Of a stretch of DNA of 53,523 nt, positions 18,220 through 27,182 are shown one piece after another. The position numbers and the translations under genes were made by a program. The notes under the pieces are model-generated. The model was not told where the DNA came from, ran no database searches, and worked only from the letters and a program-made list of their open reading frames with translations. Position 1 is the stretch's first letter. The number at the start of each line of letters is the position of its first letter. The stretch comes from SAR86 cluster bacterium AG-422-P06 (GTDB lineage: Bacteria; Pseudomonadota; Gammaproteobacteria; Magnimaribacterales; TMED112), in the NCBI GenBank assembly GCA_003213455.1, contig QCMX01000003.1, positions 1 through 53,523 of the forward strand. Direction: 5' to 3'.

Positions 18220-18800
18220 ACGCCATAGTTTTAGACCTAACCTCAGATCTTCATTACATAACACTTCAATATGATGGGAAAATCTATGATTTTTCATTTA
18301 ATGAAAAACAGATAGCAAAAAGGAATAATTGGGGTGAAAAGATAGAAACATTGAAGAAATCAGTGCCTGCATTTGATTTTAACAAATTGGATAAGATGGC
18401 TTATGCAGCTGGTCCTGGCTCTTATACAGGAGCAAGACTGGCCTACACATTTTTACAAACTATTGAACTAATTTTAGATAAAAAATTCTATGCCTTCTCA
18501 AATTTGAGTGCTTTAAATTTAACTAGTCCAGAGAAGATTCCAGTTATCAAAGGAAATAAAAATGATTTTTTTTATAGGTATATGGGTAAAGATTTTTATT
18601 GTGATAGTGCTGAAGATATTCCTAAAGGACAATATATAGGACTTAAAAGAGATCAGCTTGCTCTTAAAAGCCTAGAGCAGGTTGATGGTAAGACAATACC
18701 GACCAACATTCTTAGAATGCTTTTAAAGGATGATAATCATGAATTAACTTCGAACTTCCCTAACTATATTAAAGAGCTTAGTTACACAAAAAGCCAATGA
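18216..18800 (+). CDS. tsaB: tRNA t6A biosynthesis protein TsaB (YeaZ)
   Basis: Partner of TsaD in making threonylcarbamoyladenosine at tRNA position 37. The family hallmark GPGSYTGARLAYTF is present at about residues 66-79, with an ASKHA-type N terminus AIVLDLTSD. The 194-aa product is shorter than E. coli TsaB (231). The start is TTG overlapping the adk stop (TTGA). The C-terminal half is poorly conserved. Confidence 0.87.
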   Translation: MNAIVLDLTSDLHYITLQYDGKIYDFSFNEKQIAKRNNWGEKIETLKKSVPAFDFNKLDKMAYAAGPGSYTGARLAYTFLQTIELILDKKFYAFSNLSALNLTSPEKIPVIKGNKNDFFYRYMGKDFYCDSAEDIPKGQYIGLKRDQLALKSLEQVDGKTIPTNILRMLLKDDNHELTSNFPNYIKELSYTKSQ

Positions 18801-19561
18801 ATGATCTAAGCATACTTCAAACTATAATTTTAAGCATAATTCAGGCGATAACAGAGTTCTTGCCTATATCAAGCTCTGCACACCTGCTATTGCCAAGCAA
18901 AGTGCTTGGTTGGCCAGACCAGGGAATATTATTTGATATCACAGTACATTTCGCGACATTAATGGCGGTTTTAATCTATTTTAAAGATGAATTCCTAAAA
19001 ATTAACTTTTATTTGTCTAGAACCTTTCTTTATCTATCTTTAAGCACATTGCCAATAGTGTTATTGGTCTTATTTGTCGATGGTATAGGAGATTATAGGT
19101 GGTCATTATCATCAATAGCGTATGCAAACTTATTTTTTGCTTTATTGCTCTTATTCTCTGAGAAGATTAGCTCTAATAAGCTCACAAATGCAAATATGAA
19201 TATCAAACATGCAATAGTTATTGGCGTATTTCAAACCTTCAGTTTAATTTCAGGTGCTTCAAGATCTGGTACAGCTATTACTGGGTCATTAATTTTAGGG
19301 TATAAGAAAGAAGAAGCAGCTAAATACTCCTTGATGCTATCAATTCCAACAATACTAGGAGCACTATTATTTAGCTTTAAAGATATAAACACTTTAACAG
19401 AAGATATAAACATATTAACAACATTTATAGCATTTTTAACTACATTTACAGTATCTTATTTTTCAATTTCAATCTTCATTAAACTAGTAAAACAGTTAGG
19501 CTACATGCCTTTTATTTTATATAGGTTAATTTTGGGTTCTATATTATTGTGGCTGATATAA
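18797..19561 (+). CDS. uppP: Undecaprenyl-diphosphatase UppP/BacA
   Basis: Recycles undecaprenyl pyrophosphate for cell-wall and O-antigen synthesis. The 254-aa multispanning membrane protein carries both signature motifs: EFLPISSSAHL (about residues 20-30) and GASRSGTAIT (about 153-162), which build the phosphatase site. It starts 4 bp inside tsaB and overlaps rsmJ by 13 bp. Confidence 0.94.
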   Translation: MNDLSILQTIILSIIQAITEFLPISSSAHLLLPSKVLGWPDQGILFDITVHFATLMAVLIYFKDEFLKINFYLSRTFLYLSLSTLPIVLLVLFVDGIGDYRWSLSSIAYANLFFALLLLFSEKISSNKLTNANMNIKHAIVIGVFQTFSLISGASRSGTAITGSLILGYKKEEAAKYSLMLSIPTILGALLFSFKDINTLTEDINILTTFIAFLTTFTVSYFSISIFIKLVKQLGYMPFILYRLILGSILLWLI

Positions 19562-20283
19562 AAGGAATAAAGACTGGAGATCCAGAACTTTTTCAAAGAG
19601 CTAAAAAATTATCATCTAAGTACAATGTTCTTTTGCTTGAACCAGAATCTTCTGATACTCACATAAATTTAGATTATCCATCAGTTTTATGCTTTCAAGG
19701 CATGAAATTAGTTAATTCATTCATTAAAGGTAAGTTTTATTCAAGAATTACAAAATTTCAAAATGAATCTCTTTTAAAGAAAGCCTGTGCTGTGAACACA
19801 GCTAAACCACAAAAGATATTAGATACGACTGGTGGACTAGGTCACGATGCTTTTATATTGGCTTTGCTTGGTCAAAAGGTTACTGTTGTTGAGAAGAATG
19901 CAGGTCTTTGTATATTGTTAGAGGAAGCTCTAAATGAATTGCCAGATCTTCCATATTTTAACGATGCTGTAAGCAATATCACTATTATAAATAGTGACTC
20001 AAGAAATCTTTTAGATTCAGTTCGTAGCTTTGATGTTATCTATGTTGATCCTATGTTTAATTCAAACAAAAGACTCAAAAGAACAAAACAAATGGAATTT
20101 TTGGATCTATATTTAGAAGATTACGATGACCCTGCAATTGATTTCTTTAAATCAGATTTTAAAAGATTGGTAATCAAGAAAGAATTAAGAGCTTCAGCTA
20201 GTATAAAAGATAGCTCTGCTATATCATTTAAGGGTTCATCAATAAGATATGATGTCTATATAAGGGAGAAAAATGAATTTTAG
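19549..20283 (+). CDS. rsmJ: 16S rRNA (guanine-N2) methyltransferase RsmJ
   Basis: SAM-dependent methylation of G1516 of 16S rRNA in the known family. Motif I DTTGGLGHDAFILA (about residues 91-104) and the VVEKN and YVDPMF motifs are diagnostic of RsmJ (YhiQ). The 244-aa gene uses a GTG start inside uppP. No clear ribosome site is visible, so translation is probably coupled to uppP. Confidence 0.9.
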   Translation: MADIKGIKTGDPELFQRAKKLSSKYNVLLLEPESSDTHINLDYPSVLCFQGMKLVNSFIKGKFYSRITKFQNESLLKKACAVNTAKPQKILDTTGGLGHDAFILALLGQKVTVVEKNAGLCILLEEALNELPDLPYFNDAVSNITIINSDSRNLLDSVRSFDVIYVDPMFNSNKRLKRTKQMEFLDLYLEDYDDPAIDFFKSDFKRLVIKKELRASASIKDSSAISFKGSSIRYDVYIREKNEF

Positions 20284-20800
20284 TCAAGCAGTAAAGTCAG
20301 CATTAATAGAGAAATATTCTACGTTTAGCGGAAGAGCAAGCAGAGCAGAATGGTGGTATTTTTTATTATTTACCATAATTGTATCGATCGTGGTAAGTGC
20401 ACTAGTAGCTTTTACTACTTTTGGAAGCGTTGATTGGGAATATGTTGCAACGTTAAACGAAGGCCAAGCAACAGAATTTCTTTTAGATTCAAGTTTTGGC
20501 ATAGGCACTAGATTGTCTGCCGTTATTTTATCTTTAGCCTTTTTCTTACCTTCATTAGCAGTAACAATCAGAAGACTTCAGGACTTGGATGCAAGTTACT
20601 ATTGGGCAATTCCGTATTTCATTGCAAGTATTATGAGCATATGGATGGCAATTTTTCCTTCAGTTGAGCCTGCAGCTATCAGACTTGATGCAGCAGGAAA
20701 TCTTGTTACTCTTCTGTATTGCTTAGCTTTTTTAAGAAAGGGCGGTTATGAGGATAACAGATTTGGAGCTAATCCCCTTGAAGAAGAAGATACCTATTAG
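20273..20800 (+). CDS. DUF805 inner-membrane protein
   Basis: A 175-aa membrane protein with the DUF805 N-terminal signature FSGRASRAEWWYFLLF (about residues 18-33). Hydrophobic segments at about 28-48, 82-102 and 110-130 are followed by a short polar tail. The ribosome site AAGGGAG precedes the ATG, which lies inside rsmJ. The function of the family is unknown. It ends tail-to-tail with the ybjQ-like gene, with a 4-bp overlap. Confidence 0.82.
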   Translation: MNFSQAVKSALIEKYSTFSGRASRAEWWYFLLFTIIVSIVVSALVAFTTFGSVDWEYVATLNEGQATEFLLDSSFGIGTRLSAVILSLAFFLPSLAVTIRRLQDLDASYYWAIPYFIASIMSIWMAIFPSVEPAAIRLDAAGNLVTLLYCLAFLRKGGYEDNRFGANPLEEEDTY

Positions 20801-21114
20801 TCTTCAATAGTTACAGCTGTACCATAAGCAACCACTTCAGATGCACCCTGTGCAATAGTGCTGCTTTGTATACGAAAACAAATTATCGCATTCGCACCTT
20901 TGTTTTTTGCATCTGCCATCATTCTTTCTACGGCTTGATCTCTGGTCTGTTGAAGTAATCTTGAGTATTCTTCTACCTCACCGCCAATAACATTCTTAAG
21001 GCTAGCAAAAATATCTGCTACGGCATGTCTGGCTCTTGCAGAACTGCCTTTAACATAACCAATAGTGCTAATAATGTTCTTTCCAGGAATATGCTCTGAG
21101 GTTGTGATTAACAT
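20797..21114 (-). CDS. YbjQ/UPF0145 family protein
   Basis: A 105-aa protein matching the YbjQ family (also called heavy-metal-binding domain). It starts ITTSEHIPGKNIISTIGYVKGSSARARH and has the conserved helix segment AVERMMADAKNKGANAIICFRI and the terminal YGTAVTIE. Members form small homo-oligomers of unsettled function. Divergent from rpmF, sharing a 77-bp promoter region. Confidence 0.85.
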   Translation of the reverse strand: MLITTSEHIPGKNIISTIGYVKGSSARARHAVADIFASLKNVIGGEVEEYSRLLQQTRDQAVERMMADAKNKGANAIICFRIQSSTIAQGASEVVAYGTAVTIED

Positions 21115-21191
21115 GCTCTTATTCTAACAAATAATTTCAATTGATTATTATGCTTCACAATAAGTATTAAAAGATTTAAAATGCATGCTTC

Positions 21192-21401
21192 ATGGCTGTA
21201 CAAAAAAGTAAAAAAACAAGAAGCAGAATTGGAATGAGACGTTCACACGACTCATTATCAAGCAATTCATTGGCTACTGACCCTGTTTCAGGTGAGAGAC
21301 ATTTAAGACATAACATGTCTGCAGATGGTTTCTATAAAGGCAGGCTAGTCAAAGATCTCAAGAAGAAATCAAAAGAATCTGAAGAAGAAATTCAACAGTA
21401 G
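21192..21401 (+). CDS. rpmF: 50S ribosomal protein L32
   Basis: The zinc-free form of L32, recognisable by [22 protein letters not shown] and [18 protein letters not shown]. The protein is 69 aa where typical L32 is about 56-60, because of a charged C-terminal extension ([13 protein letters not shown]). It heads the fatty-acid cluster as in E. coli, but yceD is not upstream and plsX and fabH do not follow. Confidence 0.95.
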   Translation: MAVQKSKKTRSRIGMRRSHDSLSSNSLATDPVSGERHLRHNMSADGFYKGRLVKDLKKKSKESEEEIQQ

Positions 21402-21407
21402 ATTTTA

Positions 21408-22337
21408 ATGGCTTTCTCATTCTTATTCCCGGGACAGGGAGCTCAATATTCAGGAATGTTCAAAGAGCATTTTCAAGAATTCCCTGAATTTCAAGAAACT
21501 CTAGCTATTGGTGAAGAATTCTATAAAGAAGATCTTAGAAGCATAATATTAACCGATGACCCCAGGCTAAATGATACCTACTACACACAACCATTATTGA
21601 TGTTGATGAGTTATTCGCTTTTTCAGGTATGGAAAAAGCATAATTGTCCAATGCCAAAAGTGGCTGCGGGGCATAGTCTTGGTGAGGTATCTGCATTTTT
21701 ATGTGCTGGAGGTTTCAGTGTAAAAGATGCATTGAGGTTTATAAAATTTCGAGCAACTTTCATGATAGAAAGCAAAGGAGATACTAAGACAAAGATGTCA
21801 GCTGTACTTGGTCTGGACAGTGAAAGTATAAGAAAAATATTAGCCGATAAAAAAGCTAAATTTTTAGAGGCTGTGAATTTGAATTCTCCATTACAAACGG
21901 TTATTGCAGGTAATACAGATGAGATTGAAGCAGTAAAAAATGAGCTAGCTGATAAAGGCGCTAAAAGAGTTATTGATTTAGCAGTATCAGTGCCATCTCA
22001 TTCAAGTTTAATGAATATTGCTACCACAAAACTAAAACTTGTTTTAGACGAACTCAATATCGCAAAACCAAGCTTTCCGGTAATACAAAACCTACATGCA
22101 AAGATTCCATTAACAACTAAAGAGATTTGCAATAATCTTGCTGAACAGATATCCAACCCTGTTCAGTGGGTATCATCAATGAATAGATTGAAGAAATATG
22201 GTCTTGAAGAACATATTGAATTTGGCCCTAATAAAGTTCTTTCAAGTTTGGCAAAGCAAAACAGGATTAAAGGAACATTTTCATCTCTTGATAATATTGA
22301 TACATTTAAAGAACTACTTGATAAATATGGCAAATAA
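21408..22337 (+). CDS. fabD: Malonyl-CoA:ACP transacylase
   Basis: Loads malonyl groups on AcpP for chain elongation. The 309-aa protein has FLFPGQGAQ at residues 5-13, nucleophile Ser90 in AGHSLGE and a catalytic His in VPSHSSLM. It begins 6 bp after rpmF and overlaps fabG by 11 bp. Confidence 0.95.
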   Translation: MAFSFLFPGQGAQYSGMFKEHFQEFPEFQETLAIGEEFYKEDLRSIILTDDPRLNDTYYTQPLLMLMSYSLFQVWKKHNCPMPKVAAGHSLGEVSAFLCAGGFSVKDALRFIKFRATFMIESKGDTKTKMSAVLGLDSESIRKILADKKAKFLEAVNLNSPLQTVIAGNTDEIEAVKNELADKGAKRVIDLAVSVPSHSSLMNIATTKLKLVLDELNIAKPSFPVIQNLHAKIPLTTKEICNNLAEQISNPVQWVSSMNRLKKYGLEEHIEFGPNKVLSSLAKQNRIKGTFSSLDNIDTFKELLDKYGK

Positions 22338-23028
22338 AAAAGTAATTGTTACAGGCGGTAACAGGGGAATAGGAAAAGGCATAGTTCTAAGCTTACTAGA
22401 GTGTGGTTATGAAGTTCTTGCCACTTGCCGAGATGCCTCAAATTTTGATTTTTCTCATGAAAATCTTTCTGTTGCTAATCTCGATATTTCTGATGATGCT
22501 TCGGTAGAGGCTTTTCGTATATCTGTTGAGGAATTCGAACCAAATATTTTGATTAATAATGCAGGCATAACCAAAGATAATCTTTTTTTAAGAATGTCTG
22601 AGGATGATTGGAATGAAGTAATAAATACAAATTTAAATGGAGTATTCAAGATTACCAAGTTAGTAGTTAAAGGTATGCTCAAAAGAAGATGGGGAAGAAT
22701 CATAAATATAAGTTCAATCTCAGGTTCAATGGGAAATCCAGGCCAAACTAACTATTCAGCATCAAAAGCTGGTGTGGACGCGTTTACTAGGTCTCTCGCT
22801 AAAGAATTGGGATCGAGAAACATTACAGTAAATTCAATTGCTCCAGGCTTTATTGAAACTGACATGACAGAGGGTGTTTTAGACCAAGAAATAATAGACA
22901 AGATTCCCCTAAAAAGAGCAGGTAAGGTTGAAGATGTTGCTTCTCTAGTGAACTTTTTATCATCTGAGGAATCAAATTATATAACCGGCCAAACTTTAGT
23001 AGTTGATGGCGGGCTATTTATGAAGTAA
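22327..23028 (+). CDS. fabG: 3-oxoacyl-ACP reductase
   Basis: NADPH-dependent reduction of 3-ketoacyl-ACP. The ORF track begins at 22198 in the fabD frame shadow; the real start is ATG 22327 (MANKKVIVTGG), giving 233 aa. Motifs are TGGNRGIGKGI, NNAGITKDNL (typical FabG), SSISGSMGNPGQTNYSASKAG with the Ser-Tyr-Lys triad, and the C-terminal YITGQTLVVDGG. The position between fabD and acpP confirms the assignment over a generic SDR. Confidence 0.95.
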   Translation: MANKKVIVTGGNRGIGKGIVLSLLECGYEVLATCRDASNFDFSHENLSVANLDISDDASVEAFRISVEEFEPNILINNAGITKDNLFLRMSEDDWNEVINTNLNGVFKITKLVVKGMLKRRWGRIINISSISGSMGNPGQTNYSASKAGVDAFTRSLAKELGSRNITVNSIAPGFIETDMTEGVLDQEIIDKIPLKRAGKVEDVASLVNFLSSEESNYITGQTLVVDGGLFMK

Positions 23029-23060
23029 TGTATGCTTTACGAATTTACTGAGGAGTAATA

Positions 23061-23294
23061 ATGAGCGAAGTTCTAGATAAAGTTGTAGAAATAGTTTGCA
23101 ATCAGCTGACTGTAAATAAAGATGATGTCACACCAGATTCTTCTTTTGTAGAAGATTTAGGAGCAGATTCACTGGATACTGTTGAATTAGTAATGGCATT
23201 TGAAGAGGAATTCGGTCTTGAAATTCCAGATGACGAAGCTGAAAATATTACAACAATTAAGAGTGCCGTCGATTGGATCCAAAACAATAGCTAA
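23061..23294 (+). CDS. acpP: Acyl carrier protein
   Basis: The 77-aa acidic carrier has its phosphopantetheine attachment site at Ser37 in [11 protein letters not shown]. It is preceded by a strong ribosome site (GAGGAG), as expected for a highly expressed gene. The next gene in most gammaproteobacteria, fabF, is missing; mltG follows directly and starts inside acpP. Confidence 0.97.
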   Translation: MSEVLDKVVEIVCNQLTVNKDDVTPDSSFVEDLGADSLDTVELVMAFEEEFGLEIPDDEAENITTIKSAVDWIQNNS

Positions 23295-24255
23295 GAAATC
23301 ACTACTTTTTTTCCTAGTTCTTGGGTTTTTATTTATATCTACAAAGCTTCAGTTTGCGCTTGAGCAAAAAATCCCTGTCCAAGACCATAACCAAACCTTC
23401 ATAGTTGAGAAGGGCGATAGCCTATATGGAATACTTTCTGATATCGAGGCAGAGTATGGTCTTTATAGTACATGGTGGGTGAGGTTCAAATACATATTTA
23501 AAGACCATCCTGTTATAAAAGCAGGCCGATATAACATACCGTCTAATTCAAGCATCTCAGAGCTAATTAAGCGCTTTGAGGAGGGTGATGTTCAGTTATT
23601 TAAGCTTGCAGTTATTGAAGGTACAGTTGCAAAGAAAAGCTTAGATAACTTAGAAGAGCTAATTAATAACCAAAACTTACAAATAAACATTCCCAAAGAA
23701 GTGAGTGACATATTCTCTCGTGAGGGTCTTATTATGCCTGACACATATTTTTTTAGTGACGAGCAAGATCTCATTGAAGTTTTGGCAAATTCAAAATCCT
23801 ATCTAGATGAATATTTAATAAAAGCATGGGAAAGCAAGCCAAAAGATAATCCTTTAAATTCACCCAAAGAAGCTCTGATTCTTGCTTCAATTATTGAGAG
23901 AGAAGCAGTTTTGCCATCTGAGCAAACAACAATTGCATCAGTATTTCTAGCTAGACTAAATATAAATATGAAATTACAGGCCGATCCAACTTCTTCATAT
24001 GGCTATTATCAGGATTATGGGAAAAAAATTGGCAGAGCAGTTCTAGACGATAAAAACTTATACAACACTTATCAGGTGAAAGGTCTTCCACCTGGACCAA
24101 TTTGCTACCCATCTAAAGGTGCTATCGATGCAGCAATAATGTCGTCTCCTGGTGATTATTTCTATTTTGTAGCTAGAGGTGATGGATCTCATGTTTTTTC
24201 AAAAACATATCAGGAACATAATAAAGCTGTAAAAAAGTATATTTACAGTAAATAA
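23263..24255 (+). CDS. mltG: Endolytic murein transglycosylase MltG (YceG)
   Basis: Cleaves nascent glycan strands at the inner membrane. A transmembrane helix ([16 protein letters not shown]) near the N terminus is followed by a LysM-like segment ([15 protein letters not shown]) and the YceG domain. The catalytic Glu is in ASIIEREAV, with [11 protein letters not shown] and [17 protein letters not shown] further on. The start is uncertain: the track uses an ATG at 23200 within acpP, while GTG 23263 gives 330 aa, close to the normal length, with only a few residues before the helix. Confidence 0.9.
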   Translation: MPSIGSKTIAKKSLLFFLVLGFLFISTKLQFALEQKIPVQDHNQTFIVEKGDSLYGILSDIEAEYGLYSTWWVRFKYIFKDHPVIKAGRYNIPSNSSISELIKRFEEGDVQLFKLAVIEGTVAKKSLDNLEELINNQNLQINIPKEVSDIFSREGLIMPDTYFFSDEQDLIEVLANSKSYLDEYLIKAWESKPKDNPLNSPKEALILASIIEREAVLPSEQTTIASVFLARLNINMKLQADPTSSYGYYQDYGKKIGRAVLDDKNLYNTYQVKGLPPGPICYPSKGAIDAAIMSSPGDYFYFVARGDGSHVFSKTYQEHNKAVKKYIYSK

Positions 24256-24263
24256 TATATATC

Positions 24264-24881
24264 GTGTTTATTTCATTTGAAGGTATTGAAGGATCAGGAA
24301 AGTCTACTCAAATTGACTTATTAGAATCCCATCTTAAAGAGCTAGGTTATAAAGTTGCAAAACTCAGAGAGCCAGGCGGCACTCTTATGGGTGAGAAGAT
24401 AAGAGATATTTTTCTACAAGATACTTCAGAAAAAGTTGATCCAATTACAGAAGCTTTTTTACTTTATGCTTCAAGAAAACATCTTGACCAAAACTTCTTA
24501 AGGGAAAAAATTAATCAAGGATATATCGTTATTGCTGATAGGTACTCTGATGCTACTGTAGCCTATCAATGTTTTGGTAAAGGCCTAGAGAAAGACTTTA
24601 TAGATCTAATACACAATAGCTCTAATTTGCTAACTCCAGATTTAACATTTTATATGGATATTTCAGCTGAAATGTCGAGGGAAAGGATATCTGATAGAGA
24701 GATGGATAGGATGGAAAGTGAGTCAGTTGAGTTTTTTGACAGGGTAAGACAAGGATACTTGCAGATAGCAGCAGAGAACCCAGAAAGAGTAATAAGCCTC
24801 GATGCAAACAAAAGCATTAACGAATTAAAAGATGAGATTGCCACTAAAACTACTGAAAAACTAAATGCTTCCTTGGGATAA
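24264..24881 (+). CDS. tmk: Thymidylate kinase
   Basis: Phosphorylates dTMP to dTDP. The 205-aa protein has the P loop EGIEGSGKST (residues 6-15), the DRY-type motif ADRYSDATVAYQ and the LID region. The start is GTG. The 3' end overlaps holB by 17 bp. Confidence 0.94.
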   Translation: MFISFEGIEGSGKSTQIDLLESHLKELGYKVAKLREPGGTLMGEKIRDIFLQDTSEKVDPITEAFLLYASRKHLDQNFLREKINQGYIVIADRYSDATVAYQCFGKGLEKDFIDLIHNSSNLLTPDLTFYMDISAEMSRERISDREMDRMESESVEFFDRVRQGYLQIAAENPERVISLDANKSINELKDEIATKTTEKLNASLG

Positions 24882-25680
24882 AAAATTTTTAGATGGCATA
24901 GGCAGTATTCAGCCTAAAACAATTTTATGTGGGCCTGATGGCCTTAATATAAATGACATTTCAAGAAGTTTGGTTAAGAAATTAATCTCTGAAACAGACA
25001 GTAGAGATTACTCAGACAGTAAGTTGGAAAACATAGCTTCACCTAACTTCTATTTTCTAAAAAGAGATCCAGAAAAAAGCATCATACCAATTTCTGAACT
25101 TAGAGAACCAAGAGATTTTCTTACCCTAAGTACTTCAAACAGAAGGTTGCTTTTTATTCAGGGTGGGGAAGATATAAGAATTGATGGTTATAATTCATTG
25201 CTCAAAGTTGCAGAGGATACTGGTAAGGACACATATATATTTATTTCTACTAATAATCTTTCACAAATTCCATCGACTATAAAAAGTAGATTTCACATCA
25301 CCAGAGTACCAAGACCTTCAGCATCTGAAGTAAAAGAATATCTTTCATCTAAATCATTCAACCTCTCAGAAGATGCACTTAATTTTTTATCAGAAAATCC
25401 AAATGAATTTGATAGATCAATAGATGAAATATCAACAAAAATGGAAAAATATGATTCGTACCTTAAAAATAAAAACATTCAGTCAAAAGATAAAGGTGAA
25501 ATTTCAGCCTTCACCGATTATCTTATATTTCTTGAGAAGAGTAGGGTTGTTTCAAATAGTAAACAGTCATTGATACATCTAGAGAAATTGATTGATATTA
25601 AAAAATCTATAAATTTACCAAACAATTTAAGTCTTGATGTAATCAAATTAAGACTCAATTCTTGTCTTGAATTGGTTTAG
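24865..25680 (+). CDS. holB: DNA polymerase III delta' subunit, divergent
   Basis: Clamp-loader subunit by position (tmk-holB) and by the segment NSLLKVAEDTGKDTYIFIST...LSQIPSTIKSRFH. That segment follows the delta' pattern NALLKxLEEPPxxTxFxLxTxxxxxLLxTIxSRC. Several family features are degenerate: the N-terminal region reads GPDGLNINDISR with no Walker A motif, the zinc-binding cysteines are missing, and the SRC sensor-1 motif is SRF. Length is 271 aa against 334 in E. coli. E. coli delta' itself has no ATPase activity, so loss of Walker A need not matter. It overlaps the amidase gene tail-to-tail by 26 bp. Confidence 0.78.
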   Translation: MLPWDKKFLDGIGSIQPKTILCGPDGLNINDISRSLVKKLISETDSRDYSDSKLENIASPNFYFLKRDPEKSIIPISELREPRDFLTLSTSNRRLLFIQGGEDIRIDGYNSLLKVAEDTGKDTYIFISTNNLSQIPSTIKSRFHITRVPRPSASEVKEYLSSKSFNLSEDALNFLSENPNEFDRSIDEISTKMEKYDSYLKNKNIQSKDKGEISAFTDYLIFLEKSRVVSNSKQSLIHLEKLIDIKKSINLPNNLSLDVIKLRLNSCLELV

Positions 25681-27181
25681 GAAAAAACTTGTTATTTTGT
25701 TCAAAAGAATAAGCCATATTAAGCAGCTTAACTTCATCCCATGCTGAACCCATAAAAGAGACCCCGGTAGGGAGGCTATCTGAAAAATCTAGAGGTATTG
25801 TGATATGAGGATAGCCAGATATAGCTGACAAGGCTCCATTTCCCCAACCATTTTCAAAAGTATCTCCAGTCTGATAATTAATTTTCCATGCAGTATTTCT
25901 AGTCAAACCTACAAGAGCATCCAGTTTATTATCAGCTAATGTATCGTCTATAGCTTTCTTAGCATATTCAAGCGTTTTTAATGACTCTTGATAGATGTTT
26001 TCAGTTCTGACACTTCCAATAGTTCTTCCTGGCGCAGACTCTACGCTTTTGATGAAATATTCTTGCCCATAGAAGCTCATAACTTGTTTAGAATTTAATT
26101 TATTAAAATCTATAACTGATTCCATATCCTGCATTCTTGATTTAGATTTTTTTAGGTAACTATTAAGACCTATATAGAATTCATGCTGAAGAACAAATAA
26201 AGCAGCAGACCAAAAATTTTCAGGCATGCCAGAAAATCTAACTTCTATTACTTCAGCACCAATTGATTTTAGCTGTTTTTTAACCTTTTCAATTAATCTT
26301 AATGCCTCATTTGGAGCATTAAGATCTGGCATTATTAAACCTATTCTTTTTCCATTTAAGTAATCTCTGTTTAATTCTGTCAGTGCATCAAAATCGTAAT
26401 TGCTTGGTATTGAATGCGTGTATACATCTTTAGGGTCTTTTCCTGAAATAGCTTGAAGTACTATTGCAGCATCTAAAACGCTTCTTGCTAGAGGTCCAGC
26501 AGTGTCCTGGGTAGAAGAAATAGGAATTATTCCATGTCTGCTAACAAGCCCAACTGTAGGCTTTATTCCTACAACACCATTCATTGAAGCAGGGCAGGTT
26601 ATAGAGCCATTTGTTTCAGTGCCTATCGATACAGGAACAAGACCAAGAGCAACTGCTGCTGCACTGCCTGAGCTTGATCCGCAAGGACTGTAGTTATAGT
26701 TGTATGGATTTCTTGTTTGTCCCCCATAGCTTGACCACCCACTTACAGATTTTTCTCCCCTAAAATTAGCCCATTCTGATAAATTTGCTTTTCCAAGAAT
26801 AAGAAAACCAGCTTTTTTTAGATTCTTGACTAAATGAGCATCACTTCGTGGAAAATTATCGGTTAAAGAGATTGATCCTGCAGTATTAGCAAGCCCCTTT
26901 GCATCTATATTATCTTTAAGGAGTATAGGTACACCTTGCCAATCTTTATTCTTGCCATACACGTATGATCTGTAAAGCTGATTAGTTTCATAAAGAGAAA
27001 TTATAGAATTAACATCATTATCTGAGTTTTTTACCCAATCAGAGTAGTCTTTTAGAAAAGCTTTTTTATTTTTACTGTCAGATAGGTTTTCTTGAAACTC
27101 AGTGACTGAGAGAGCCTTAAATGATTCTGAGCTCCATAGAAAAGACGATAAAAATAAGACAAATATTGCTTTAGAACTCAT
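25655..27181 (-). CDS. Secreted amidase-signature hydrolase
   Basis: A 508-aa protein with a signal peptide when started at ATG 27181 (MSSKAIFVLFLSSFLWSSES); the track start at 27235 lies inside the upstream gene. The Ser-cisSer-Lys catalytic set of the amidase signature family is present: Lys89 (LLKDNID), the GSSSGSAAA stretch (about residues 168-176) and the nucleophile Ser193 in GTETNGSITCPAS. Genuine GatA is cytoplasmic; the export signal and lack of gatB/gatC neighbours argue against it. Substrate unknown, probably periplasmic amides or peptides. Starts 1 bp after the stop of the TolB-like/TPR gene, so the two and the M14 peptidase form an operon. Confidence 0.87.
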   Translation of the reverse strand: MSSKAIFVLFLSSFLWSSESFKALSVTEFQENLSDSKNKKAFLKDYSDWVKNSDNDVNSIISLYETNQLYRSYVYGKNKDWQGVPILLKDNIDAKGLANTAGSISLTDNFPRSDAHLVKNLKKAGFLILGKANLSEWANFRGEKSVSGWSSYGGQTRNPYNYNYSPCGSSSGSAAAVALGLVPVSIGTETNGSITCPASMNGVVGIKPTVGLVSRHGIIPISSTQDTAGPLARSVLDAAIVLQAISGKDPKDVYTHSIPSNYDFDALTELNRDYLNGKRIGLIMPDLNAPNEALRLIEKVKKQLKSIGAEVIEVRFSGMPENFWSAALFVLQHEFYIGLNSYLKKSKSRMQDMESVIDFNKLNSKQVMSFYGQEYFIKSVESAPGRTIGSVRTENIYQESLKTLEYAKKAIDDTLADNKLDALVGLTRNTAWKINYQTGDTFENGWGNGALSAISGYPHITIPLDFSDSLPTGVSFMGSAWDEVKLLNMAYSFEQNNKFFPKPIQDKN

Positions 27182-27182
27182 C

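Noticed and set aside
25655-27181. Amidase as GatA of the tRNA amidotransferase
   Set aside because: It has a signal peptide and no gatB/gatC neighbours.
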